Assembly (NCBI GenBank): GCA_964492185.1
Contig: CAZBJH010000049.1
Location: forward strand, 1-22,024
Reading direction: 5' to 3'
Origin: JAFGSZ01 sp964492185
GTDB taxonomy: Bacteria > Bacteroidota > Bacteroidia > Bacteroidales > UBA10428
Length of the DNA: 22,024 bases
Shown here: piece after piece, positions 1-7,360 of the stretch
How positions within the stretch are numbered: the first letter of the stretch is position 1
Layout: each line of letters begins with the position of its first letter
The notes under the pieces: generated by a model
Databases searched by the model: none
What the model was told of the DNA's origin: nothing
Seen by the model: only the letters and a program-made list of their open reading frames with translations
Program-made: the position numbers and the translations under genes

Positions 1-1649
1 GTTATGTATTCTTTTTGCAATGCATAACTGTCAAATGTAAACAAAATACTTTCTGATCTGAATGTATCCCTCTCTGTAATAGTTTTTGCCTTTACCTGTG
101 CTTCAATAATAATTTCATTTTCCGGTAAATTTTCGGGAAGAGAAATATCTTTTTCAATATCATCAAAACCCGGGGAGGTGATCGTCATTTTAAACTTACC
201 CGAGGGAAGGCGGAAGTTAAATATACTATCCTCTACGGGCATTTTATCAATGATTGCAGCATCATCACTCTTATCAGTTACATTAAGCTTTGTATCGCGG
301 AAGGGAAGTTCATCCGCATCTGACAGGTTCACGGTTATCATAAAACGATACGGATTTGAAAATGAAATAATACGATAGGTATAAATATCCCTGTTGATAC
401 CATTAACATTATGCTCAAACTTTGAATAAAATCCTTCAGTCAGGCTTAAGGGAAAACACCACTTATCATCGTCAGCAGTTGACAAAGGATAGCCAGGATT
501 AAGGGACGGAAGCCACCTGCCGTCATCATCCTTTTGGGAATAGAAAATATCATAGCCCCCCATATTAAAGTGTCCCTGGGAGCAAAAAAACAGAACATCA
601 TCCTCATAAGCCTCAAAAGGCGCGATCTCATTGTAAGGTGTGTTCACCGACGGACCCAGGTTTATTGCCGGCCCCCATGTGCCGCTGTCGGTAAGCCCGG
701 AACGATAAATGTCCGTTCCGCCATATCCGCCGGGGCGGTTGCTGGAAAAATATATCGCTTTTCCATCAGGGGAAAAGCTCGCATATCTCTCATTATACCT
801 GGTATTGATAGTCCCGTCCAATTTCCGCATTTCTTCCCATCCGTTTTCCGTACGTTTTGTAGTATAAATATCCCAACTTGAAAAAATATCATAAAAACTT
901 AATAAAAGTGTTGATCCGTCAGGTGAAATACCGGTGAGATAATAATCCCCGTCGGATTTAATAGCAGGAGTGAGGTTGTCAGGTGCCGCCCAGCCGTTTT
1001 CCTGCCTTACAGCCATCATAACAGCATCATAAAAAGGATATTCATTCATATAATATAATACGGAATCCCCGATGTCAGTTACAGGATTATAGTTGGAAAA
1101 ACGATCATTGATATTCTCATTCAGTTTTTGTACCTCCAGTTCAAGAGAAGATTCCAGCATCCCGATGGCATTTTCTACCCTGCTGATATGAAAATCAACT
1201 ATGGTTTCAAAACCGGATAATACATCCAGTGAGTCTTTCAATATATTGAACGCTTCAAGCGATTTATCAAACTTATGCTCAAGACGCCAGGCCACACCCA
1301 GATAAAGAAGGGATTTCAGTGGTGAAATATCCTGATCAAGCTTATCTTCCCTGTAGTCTGCCGATGCATGTGCCGCTGCCTTTTCCAGGTAAGGCCGGGC
1401 TTTATATTTTTGCCCGGGCATATGAATATAACACTGCCCGATCCTGTAATGAATATTAATATTATCATATCCTTTATCTATCAGGTCCTGGTAAAGTGTG
1501 AGGGCTTCGGTATATTCCTCTGACAATACATATTTTCCGGCTTCCTGATATATGTATTCATCCGATGGCCATATCTGTCCTGATGCATTAAATGATAATA
1601 ATAAGGGAAATATAAAACATATCGTATGCAAGGTTTTGATCATTTGCAT
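1..1649 (-). CDS. PorE-like exported TPR/PD40-propeller protein entering an OmpA-like domain (3' end cut by window edge)
   Basis: I translated this frame by hand. It is open for about 549 codons from ATG 1649 (or the in-frame ATG 1643) to the window edge, so the gene continues outside the window. Residues 1-25 form a signal peptide (MQMIKTL, a hydrophobic stretch, then NASGQ). Residues ~28-150 are TPR-like helices. Residues ~185-400 are PD40 beta-propeller blades, with motifs such as SPDGKAIYFSSNR, GGYGGTDIY and GGYDIFYSQ. Next comes a carboxypeptidase-regulatory-like beta domain (~425-520). The last visible residues, ILFTFDSYALQKEY, match the first strand of an OmpA-like peptidoglycan-binding domain. 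This domain order is known from PorE-type proteins of the type IX secretion/gliding apparatus, and from many other Bacteroidota envelope proteins. The specific role is therefore inferred, and membership in type IX secretion is not shown. The gene starts 13 bp after the stop of the paralogous gene 1663-4971 and is probably co-transcribed with it. Confidence 0.85.
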   Translation of the reverse strand, partial: MQMIKTLHTICFIFPLLLSFNASGQIWPSDEYIYQEAGKYVLSEEYTEALTLYQDLIDKGYDNINIHYRIGQCYIHMPGQKYKARPYLEKAAAHASADYREDKLDQDISPLKSLLYLGVAWRLEHKFDKSLEAFNILKDSLDVLSGFETIVDFHISRVENAIGMLESSLELEVQKLNENINDRFSNYNPVTDIGDSVLYYMNEYPFYDAVMMAVRQENGWAAPDNLTPAIKSDGDYYLTGISPDGSTLLLSFYDIFSSWDIYTTKRTENGWEEMRKLDGTINTRYNERYASFSPDGKAIYFSSNRPGGYGGTDIYRSGLTDSGTWGPAINLGPSVNTPYNEIAPFEAYEDDVLFFCSQGHFNMGGYDIFYSQKDDDGRWLPSLNPGYPLSTADDDKWCFPLSLTEGFYSKFEHNVNGINRDIYTYRIISFSNPYRFMITVNLSDADELPFRDTKLNVTDKSDDAAIIDKMPVEDSIFNFRLPSGKFKMTITSPGFDDIEKDISLPENLPENEIIIEAQVKAKTITERDTFRSESILFTFDSYALQKEYI

Positions 1650-1662
1650 TGCAGGTGTCTTT

Positions 1663-4600
1663 TTAGGTATTAGGATTGTCATTTTTGGTATTTTTCTTTT
1701 TGCGTGCTAAGATAAACACTAAAACTAAGATCAGAAGCAGATTAGCAACTACAAGCGAAATAATTAACTTGTTGCGTTCGGCTTTTGTCCTTGCTTTAAA
1801 AAGAAGTTCGGTTCCTGAATCCTTTAGGTATATTCCGCTTTCCAGGATCATTCTGAGCAAAAGATCATTTATATCATTGGCTGTATAATCGTATTTATTC
1901 TCCTGGCTGAAAAGATATTTTATAAGCTCAACCGGTGTGGAAAAAGAATAACTGTCCAGGCGCTGTAACAATCTTTTTAAGTCCCCCGAAGCAAATTCAG
2001 TCATCTGGCTGATAAATCCATCCATGTTTTCAAACTCGATCATTCCGGTAAGTAAAAGGTAAAAGTTCTCGATACTGTAATCCCTGAATTTTGATTGTTG
2101 CATTATATGATCAAGCAATCCGGTAAAATGAGGTATATTTTCCTTTTCCGGGTCAAGGTTTGTCAGGTAGTTCTTCAATGAACCGGTAGCTTCCCGGGCC
2201 AGAACAGAGGTAAAGATCTGCAGGTTTCTCCGGCTTTCTTTCTTTGCCCTGCTGATATGATCAATTATATCATTTTTTGTGTATCCGTAGTCCTGACTTT
2301 TTTCCAGTAAATGGTGTGTAAGTCCAAAAGCCGTGAAAACACTATCACCTTCAAAATCGATGTCCGACAAGGCCTCACGAACATTTCCACTTGCCGCGAA
2401 ATACAGGTTGAAATAATACGGCATTAAGGCTTCACTTGAAGCAGCATCTGATAATAATTGCCAGAGCTCTTCCTCTTCAAGATCCTGGAACAACAACCGC
2501 AAAATTTGAGTATCTGAGTAATCCCTTACTGTTGACATGTCTATATCAGACAGTTTTGACCGCACTTTGCTGTCTGCATATTGTTTCATCATTTCCAACC
2601 ATAATGATGACCTGTTCGTATCAACAGCCATATTTAAAAGAGCGAGCCTGATCTCCTCATCCGAATATTGACGGTCTGTTTCTGTCCTTAACTGCTTAAT
2701 CACTGATCCGGCACGATCATAATCATTTATTCGTTGTTCTATGGTGTCAAGCACAATTGCCAGTGATGGTGAAGACAACTGATGCATCTCTTTAATAAAA
2801 TCTTCGGTTGCTTTTTGTGACAGGGCCCTGATAAAAAGCATATTAACCTCTTCAGGATCATAACTTCGTTTACCGGCTTCGCTGATAAGCAAACTGTATA
2901 ATTCGCCGGGTTCAATCTCCGTTCCGGCATCAATTAATTCCTTAAGATAAACAGATAATTCACCAGTGGCCGCAGGTAACAACAGGTAAATAAGGTTTTC
3001 GTCCGTATCCCCCGTCATGACTATTTCAGACTCATCAGTTTCTTCTTTTATCTCCGGAATAAAATCAACGATCACATCAAGTGAATTAGTATTTCCTTTT
3101 TGATCCGTAATGGTGAATTTCAGCAAATTCTGACCCGGTTCGGGATCAAAGTCATAAAAAAATCTTTTTCTGGTAGTTTCAAACTGTTCTGTTTTTTTCA
3201 GTTGATTATCAATATATGTTTCCACCAGCAAGTCAGACTGACTTTCTACATTGAGCCTGATCTGCAAATCATCCTTATCCGATATCCGGAAATATTCCCT
3301 GTTGGCTTTTAACAGCGGGGGTTGTTCCCGTGGTGTTACGGGCGCCAATAAAGGCCCGGCTTCCTCTACAGCCGAAGGAACCACGGTAATGGGTTCATTC
3401 TGAACCTCATTCCCAGGATGATCAACAGGAAGATGAATTTCCTGCTGAGAGCTTGCTATGCCTTCTCCCTCAATGACCAGCCTGTATCTTCCGCTTGAGG
3501 CGTCAAGCTGATATTTTCCCTTTTTATCCAGCCTTGCTTCATCGACCATCTTATTGGTTTCTTCATCGTAGAGCCTGGCGATCCATTTATCCCTTTCCTG
3601 TTTGGCATCATCCTCATCCAGTATTGTAGTTCCACTGATAACAAATTTTCGCGGATGCAGGTCAAAAAACACTTCAAGCTCATAAATATCGGTCAATCCC
3701 GTGGTATTCCCCCTGTCAAACATTGCATATACCGCTGACGATCCGTCACCAAAGGGAACAAAGAAAAGATCATCATCTGTTGTATTAAGAGGATAACCAA
3801 TGTTTTTCGGTTGGGACCAGTCTCCGTTTTCTTTCTTCACGGAATAAAAAATATCATACCCGCCGATATTATCATGCCCGAAAGAGCTAAAATACAGTAC
3901 GTTTCCGTCTGCTGTGGCAAAAGGTGTATCTTCATTGTATTTTGAATTCACCAGGGGACCGAGATTTTTTGCCGTGCCCCACTTATTATTATTATTCTTA
4001 TTATCCCTGATGGATGTATATATGTCAAGCCCTCCATAGCCATTATCCCGATTACTTGTGAAATAAAGCATCTTTCCGTCAGCCGACACTGATGCATGTG
4101 ATTCCCAGAATTTGGTATTTATATTGTCATTAAGTTTCTCAAGCCTTGACCAGGTTCCTTCAATCAGTTTGCTGACATAAATATTACCGTCAAATTCATC
4201 GCTGCGATATACATATATCTCATCTCCATCATAGGAAATGCCGGTTGAATATGAATTCCCGTCAAGCGCGAAATAAGGTGTCAGGTTCAATGGATAGGAC
4301 CAATTACCGTTTTCATCCTTTTTTGAATAAAACACGGCATCATAGAATTGCAGTTTTGATGTGAATACAAGTGATCTCCCGTCACCCGATATAATAGGAT
4401 TGGTTTCAGCAAACCTGCTGTTTACCACTTCTCCCATATTTTTAGCAATATAAAAAATAGGGCTTTTCTTTGCTTTTATTGCTCTTTGACAGGATTGTAT
4501 TTCTTTATCAACCAACTCAATGTCATAAACCTCCGGATCAACCATCTCTTTGAATTCTTCATAAACTTCTATGGCTTTTTTCAGTTGGTTATTGATCCTG

Positions 4601-4971
4601 TAAGCGTTGCCCAGGTAAAATAATGCTTCAGGGGGTGCATTCCGCTCACGAAATGAGTTCATTTTATAACTCTCATTGATATGATTAACGGCAGTCTCCA
4701 GGTAAGATATGGATTTTTTCTTTTGATACCTGTCTTCAAGATAACACCTGCCTATCTTATAATTAAGGTTGGCATTATCCGGATCCTTAATTCGTAACTG
4801 CTGATAAAGAGGCATAGCATCTTTGAATTCCTCAAAAAGAAAATAGGATTCTGCCTCAAGAATCATTTCCTTATCGTCCTTATCAAGCTGAGCAAAAGCG
4901 GAATTACTATAAAAACAAATCACTACCAAAAAAAAACCAGGTGCACGGGTAAATAAATTCATGTTTCGCAT
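1663..4971 (-). CDS. exported TPR/PD40-propeller protein with helical repeat array and C-terminal membrane anchor
   Basis: This protein has 1102 residues. Residues 1-27 are a signal peptide ending in SAFAQ. TPR-like helices span ~30-170. PD40 propeller blades span ~175-435, with motifs SADGKMLYFTSNR, GGLDIYTS and GGYDIFYSV. A carboxypeptidase-regulatory-like beta domain lies at ~443-520, followed by a proline-rich linker (~530-555) and an Ig-like domain (~557-640). Residues ~665-1050 are helical and contain six units of ~66 residues. A single transmembrane helix (~1068-1089) ends in a basic ARKKKN tail. The first half is clearly paralogous to the next gene (1-1649), but instead of an OmpA domain this protein ends in a membrane helix. 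That suggests inner-membrane anchoring with a periplasmic body (inference). ATG 4971 is the first start; an ATG at codon 4 is also possible. I know no named family for the complete architecture. A scaffold or stress-sensing role in the envelope is only a guess. Confidence 0.88.
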   Translation of the reverse strand: MRNMNLFTRAPGFFLVVICFYSNSAFAQLDKDDKEMILEAESYFLFEEFKDAMPLYQQLRIKDPDNANLNYKIGRCYLEDRYQKKKSISYLETAVNHINESYKMNSFRERNAPPEALFYLGNAYRINNQLKKAIEVYEEFKEMVDPEVYDIELVDKEIQSCQRAIKAKKSPIFYIAKNMGEVVNSRFAETNPIISGDGRSLVFTSKLQFYDAVFYSKKDENGNWSYPLNLTPYFALDGNSYSTGISYDGDEIYVYRSDEFDGNIYVSKLIEGTWSRLEKLNDNINTKFWESHASVSADGKMLYFTSNRDNGYGGLDIYTSIRDNKNNNNKWGTAKNLGPLVNSKYNEDTPFATADGNVLYFSSFGHDNIGGYDIFYSVKKENGDWSQPKNIGYPLNTTDDDLFFVPFGDGSSAVYAMFDRGNTTGLTDIYELEVFFDLHPRKFVISGTTILDEDDAKQERDKWIARLYDEETNKMVDEARLDKKGKYQLDASSGRYRLVIEGEGIASSQQEIHLPVDHPGNEVQNEPITVVPSAVEEAGPLLAPVTPREQPPLLKANREYFRISDKDDLQIRLNVESQSDLLVETYIDNQLKKTEQFETTRKRFFYDFDPEPGQNLLKFTITDQKGNTNSLDVIVDFIPEIKEETDESEIVMTGDTDENLIYLLLPAATGELSVYLKELIDAGTEIEPGELYSLLISEAGKRSYDPEEVNMLFIRALSQKATEDFIKEMHQLSSPSLAIVLDTIEQRINDYDRAGSVIKQLRTETDRQYSDEEIRLALLNMAVDTNRSSLWLEMMKQYADSKVRSKLSDIDMSTVRDYSDTQILRLLFQDLEEEELWQLLSDAASSEALMPYYFNLYFAASGNVREALSDIDFEGDSVFTAFGLTHHLLEKSQDYGYTKNDIIDHISRAKKESRRNLQIFTSVLAREATGSLKNYLTNLDPEKENIPHFTGLLDHIMQQSKFRDYSIENFYLLLTGMIEFENMDGFISQMTEFASGDLKRLLQRLDSYSFSTPVELIKYLFSQENKYDYTANDINDLLLRMILESGIYLKDSGTELLFKARTKAERNKLIISLVVANLLLILVLVFILARKKKNTKNDNPNT

Positions 4972-5001
4972 AATGAAGTAATTAATGATCTCTCAACCTA
5001 A

Positions 5002-5108
5002 CCTGTATTATTCATGAGTCGGATCCGGAGCAGATGCAGGGCACCGAAAGCTGAAAATATTTTTCAACATACTCCGTAATTCTTATTCATTTTATTGAAT
5101 AATGCAGG
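5002..5108 (+). repeat. family-1 inverted-repeat element, copy 1 (internally deleted)
   Basis: The element begins CCTGTATTATTCATG and ends TTGAATAATGCAGG, so its ends are inverted repeats of each other. The tetranucleotide CTAA flanks it directly on both sides (4998-5001 and 5109-5112), as expected of a target-site duplication. It matches copies 2 and 3 over its first ~50 and last ~55 bp but lacks ~109 bp of the middle. It has no coding capacity. It lies 30 bp upstream of the start of gene 1663-4971, so its sequence may affect that gene's transcription. Confidence 0.75.
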
Positions 5109-5158
5109 CTAAGTTACCAAAATATGTAAATCAATGACAAATCAAGCACTTTATCTAT

Positions 5159-5372
5159 CCTGTATTATTCGTTCATCAGGTTTAAGGCCGGTACAGGGGG
5201 GCTGAAGCTGATGCTGCAGCCACTACCGCGAAGCTTTTGCAACGAAGCAGATACCCTGAAATGTCGCACTCTGTAAAAATGAATGAAAACCACATTTCGT
5301 GTTTCTGTTTTGTTGTTCTGGTGTTTTTCAACATATTACGTAATCCTCATTCACTTTTATGAATAATGCAGG
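5159..5372 (+). repeat. family-1 inverted-repeat element, copy 2 (full length, 214 bp)
   Basis: It begins CCTGTATTATTC and ends ATGAATAATGCAGG, in the same orientation as copies 1 and 3. CTAT flanks both sides (5155-5158 and 5373-5376). The interior contains TACCGCGAAGCTTTTGCAAC, and near the end TTTTTCAACATATTACG; both blocks are shared with copy 3 at 11299-11514. No ORF of note lies inside. Terminal inverted repeats, short target duplications and multiple copies fit a miniature inverted-repeat transposable element mobilised from elsewhere (inference). Confidence 0.78.
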
Positions 5373-5485
5373 CTATATCTAAGGCTCAATTACTAATTTT
5401 TAGCAATTTATAAAAAAAATTGTTACTGCAACTATACGTGCATTAACTATTTATATTGAGAGATGAGTTTAGTGACAGACTCTAA

Positions 5486-5613
5486 TTAGTGTCTGTCCAT
5501 AAAATCCCATTTGCTGCGTTACACTTGTCCGAAAATTGCTCATTTACGACTAGTAAACTCCGCATTTTCGGACTGCACAAGCCTTGCAATTGGAACTTTC
5601 TGAACAGACACAT
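5486..5613 (+). repeat. family-2 palindromic inverted-repeat element, copy A
   Basis: This ~127-bp element starts TTAGTGTCTGTCCATAA and ends in a decayed complement (CTGAACAGACACA). Its core is an imperfect palindrome centred on ACTAGT, flanked by CGAAAATTGCTCATTTACG on one side and AAACTCCGCATTTTCG on the other. It can fold almost end to end. The reverse complement of copy B (13425-13553) matches it nearly base for base, so the two copies are inverted relative to each other. It lies downstream of the E2 gene 5655-6947. Just outside it, 5464-5485 contains a second end-like sequence (GACAGACTCTAAT). Confidence 0.75.
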
Positions 5614-5631
5614 GTCCGGTTAAACATTTTG

Positions 5632-5654
5632 ACTACTTTATAGACAAACTCTAA
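5632..5654 (-). repeat. solo degenerate family-2 terminal repeat abutting the E2 stop codon
   Basis: Read on the minus strand, TTAGAGTTTGTCTATAAAGT directly follows the TAA stop codon of the E2 gene. It matches the family-2 terminus TTAGTGTCTGTCCATAAAGT at 17 of 20 positions. It is not the end of copy A, which stops ~20 bp earlier. It is probably the remnant of a second, decayed or nested element. Confidence 0.5.
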
Positions 5655-6947
5655 TTATAACTCCCGGTCAACATCAAAATTCTCAAGATAACCACCCACT
5701 TCATCCAGGAAAGATCCTCCCAGTGCGCCATCGATCACACGGTGATCATAGCTCAGTGAAAGCATAAGGATATCCCTTATTCCAATTGATTCTCCGGCAG
5801 GTGTATTAACTACATATGGCTTGCGTTTTATCGCGCCTACAGCCAGGATAGCAACCTCAGGCTGGTTAATAAGAGGTATTCCCGTTATATTGTTAAACTG
5901 CCCCATATTGGTAACAGTAAAGGTGCCCCCGGTTATTTCAGCCGGCTTCAGATCAGAGGATCTGGCACGTGCCGACAGATCTTCGATCTCTTTTGCAAGA
6001 CCAATGAGGGTTTGCCGATCGGCATCTTTTACTTTTGGCACGATCAGATTGCCGTCGTTAAGGGCAGTCGCCACCCCGATATTTATATATTTTTTATAGA
6101 TGATCTTTTCATTTGCTACTGATACGTTGAGCCGCGGATATTTTCTCAGAGCTTTTGAAACAGCTTCGACAATTATGGGAGTATATGTAAGCCTTACACC
6201 AAACTTTTCTTTAATCAAATTCTTCATTCTGTTTCTCCATGCCACCATATTGGTGACATCAATCTCGATAACCGAGTTGACATGCGCGGAAATTTTTAGT
6301 GATCTGACCATGTTCGCCGCAATCAGTTTCCGCATCCTGTCCATCTCAACTATTTCTTCCTTATCACTGACTGTGATCTCTTCCCTGATGGTATGACCGG
6401 AAATCTGCCGTTTGCCAAAAGGGCGTCCTTTAAGAATATAATCATTCAGATCTTCTTTGGTGATACTCCTTTTGTCCCCTAAACCCCGGATTTTTTTGAG
6501 TTCATCAGTTGAGATCTCCCGCGCCCTGGCCAGGGATCTTACAAAAGGGGATACATTTACAAAATCTTCATTTTCGGAATATATCCGTGAAGGCAATTTT
6601 GCAGCATTTTGTTTGTTGCCGGCATCTTCTTCAGCAGGTGAAGATCCTTTACCGATGTGCCTGGCATCCTCCTCCGGCAGGGAAACTCCGGAATCAGCTT
6701 CTTCATCCCGGGTGTGTAACATGCCTATAACTTCGCCCACCCTGGGTATATCACCTTCGTTGTACAATTTTTTGATCAGTCTGCCTGCCAACGGTGAAGG
6801 GATCTCAGTATCCACTTTGTCGGTAGCAATCTCTACCAGCGGATCTTCCTCAGCAACCTCATCACCTGTATTGACCAGCCACCTGGTAATTGTTGCCTCA
6901 ATAATACCTTCACCCATAGCGGGCAATATAATTTCTACCTTTGCCAT
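5655..6947 (-). CDS. 2-oxo acid dehydrogenase complex E2 (dihydrolipoamide acyltransferase)
   Basis: The 430-residue protein carries the three standard E2 parts. The N-terminal lipoyl domain (~1-78) has its lipoylation lysine at K44 in EIATDKVDTEIP. The peripheral subunit-binding domain (~133-173, SPFVRSLARAREIS) would dock E1 or E3. The catalytic acyltransferase domain (~200-430) has the active-site motif SYDHRVIDG with H402 and D406. It would transfer an acyl group from lipoamide to CoA in a cytoplasmic complex. Sequence alone does not separate the branched-chain from the 2-oxoglutarate or pyruvate type; the single lipoyl domain with ATDKVDTEIP slightly favours branched-chain or 2-oxoglutarate. 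No E1 or E3 gene lies in the window. The start ATG is 5 bp after the stop of the upstream glycosyltransferase gene, so the two are probably co-transcribed. Confidence 0.93.
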   Translation of the reverse strand: MAKVEIILPAMGEGIIEATITRWLVNTGDEVAEEDPLVEIATDKVDTEIPSPLAGRLIKKLYNEGDIPRVGEVIGMLHTRDEEADSGVSLPEEDARHIGKGSSPAEEDAGNKQNAAKLPSRIYSENEDFVNVSPFVRSLARAREISTDELKKIRGLGDKRSITKEDLNDYILKGRPFGKRQISGHTIREEITVSDKEEIVEMDRMRKLIAANMVRSLKISAHVNSVIEIDVTNMVAWRNRMKNLIKEKFGVRLTYTPIIVEAVSKALRKYPRLNVSVANEKIIYKKYINIGVATALNDGNLIVPKVKDADRQTLIGLAKEIEDLSARARSSDLKPAEITGGTFTVTNMGQFNNITGIPLINQPEVAILAVGAIKRKPYVVNTPAGESIGIRDILMLSLSYDHRVIDGALGGSFLDEVGGYLENFDVDREL

Positions 6948-6952
6948 AAAAA

Positions 6953-7260
6953 TTATTTTCCATCCGGTGTTCTTCCAAGCTCCCTAATCCCTTTTATAAT
7001 AATATTCAAATCATTCAATACTTTGTAATCTTTAGCGTATAACATATTCAATTTGATAATAACATCCTTATCTGCCTTATTTTTTTTAAGTGTATCTGCC
7101 GGGCTCAATACGCCCTTTCGCAAGCCTGGAAGATTTAATGACGCTATATAAGCCTGCCCGGAATATCCAACCCAGGATGCTGCCCCCCAGAATACGAGAA
7201 AAATGTTCAATATGAACCTGCCTTTATTATTTACACGGAAAATCAATACCGGACTCAATA
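6953..7260 (-). CDS. C-terminal part of the GT2/sugar-transferase fusion (5' side lost in assembly gap)
   Basis: About 102 codons are open from the gap edge to the stop at 6953. The only in-frame 'start' is a TTG beside the N run, so I read this as a fragment and not as a small gene. The sequence SWVGYSG, then LPGLRKGVLSPAD, then LYAKDYKVLNDLNIIIKG resembles the end of bacterial sugar transferases (polyprenyl-phosphate glycosylphosphotransferases), where a VGxR/Y turn is followed by KPG and a final amphipathic YxxxxxLxxDLxIIxK helix. It lies directly downstream of the fragment 7361-8661 on the same strand. The simplest reading is one gene interrupted by the gap. The gap length is unknown, so frame continuity cannot be tested here. 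Confidence 0.65.
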
Positions 7261-7360
7261 NNNNNNNNNNNNNNNNNNNNNNNNNNNNNNNNNNNNNNNN
7301 NNNNNNNNNNNNNNNNNNNNNNNNNNNNNNNNNNNNNNNNNNNNNNNNNNNNNNNNNNNN
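7261..7360. other. assembly gap (100 N)
   Basis: Exactly 100 N are present, the conventional filler for a scaffold join of unknown size. It falls inside the glycosyltransferase gene. The true missing length would be the rest of a Rossmann domain plus the first part of the sugar-transferase domain if the fusion model is right. Confidence 0.97.

Larger units (their letters stand above)
4972..5654. other. 683-bp gene-free interval dominated by mobile-element-like repeats
   Basis: The interval lies between two minus-strand genes. It holds family-1 copies 1 and 2, family-2 copy A and a solo family-2 end. The remaining spacers (5113-5154 and 5377-5463) are AT-rich, and I see no open reading frame, RNA gene or convincing promoter consensus in them. 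Only weak TAnnTTGA-like sequences occur near the start of gene 1663-4971. Confidence 0.7.

Noticed and set aside
534..881. Plus-strand ORF of 115 codons
   Set aside because: It lies wholly inside the clean minus-strand propeller gene 1-1649, and its protein has no domain-like pattern.
662..892. Minus-strand ORF of 76 codons
   Set aside because: It is another frame of the same propeller gene; the correct frame is open throughout.
4972..5654. CRISPR array
   Set aside because: The repeats are long, few and inverted at their ends, and there is no regular repeat-spacer pattern or cas gene.
6457..6987. Plus-strand ORF of 176 codons opposite the E2 gene
   Set aside because: It is antisense to the lipoyl and linker regions of E2, is Ser-rich as a shadow of that sequence, and has no start signal.
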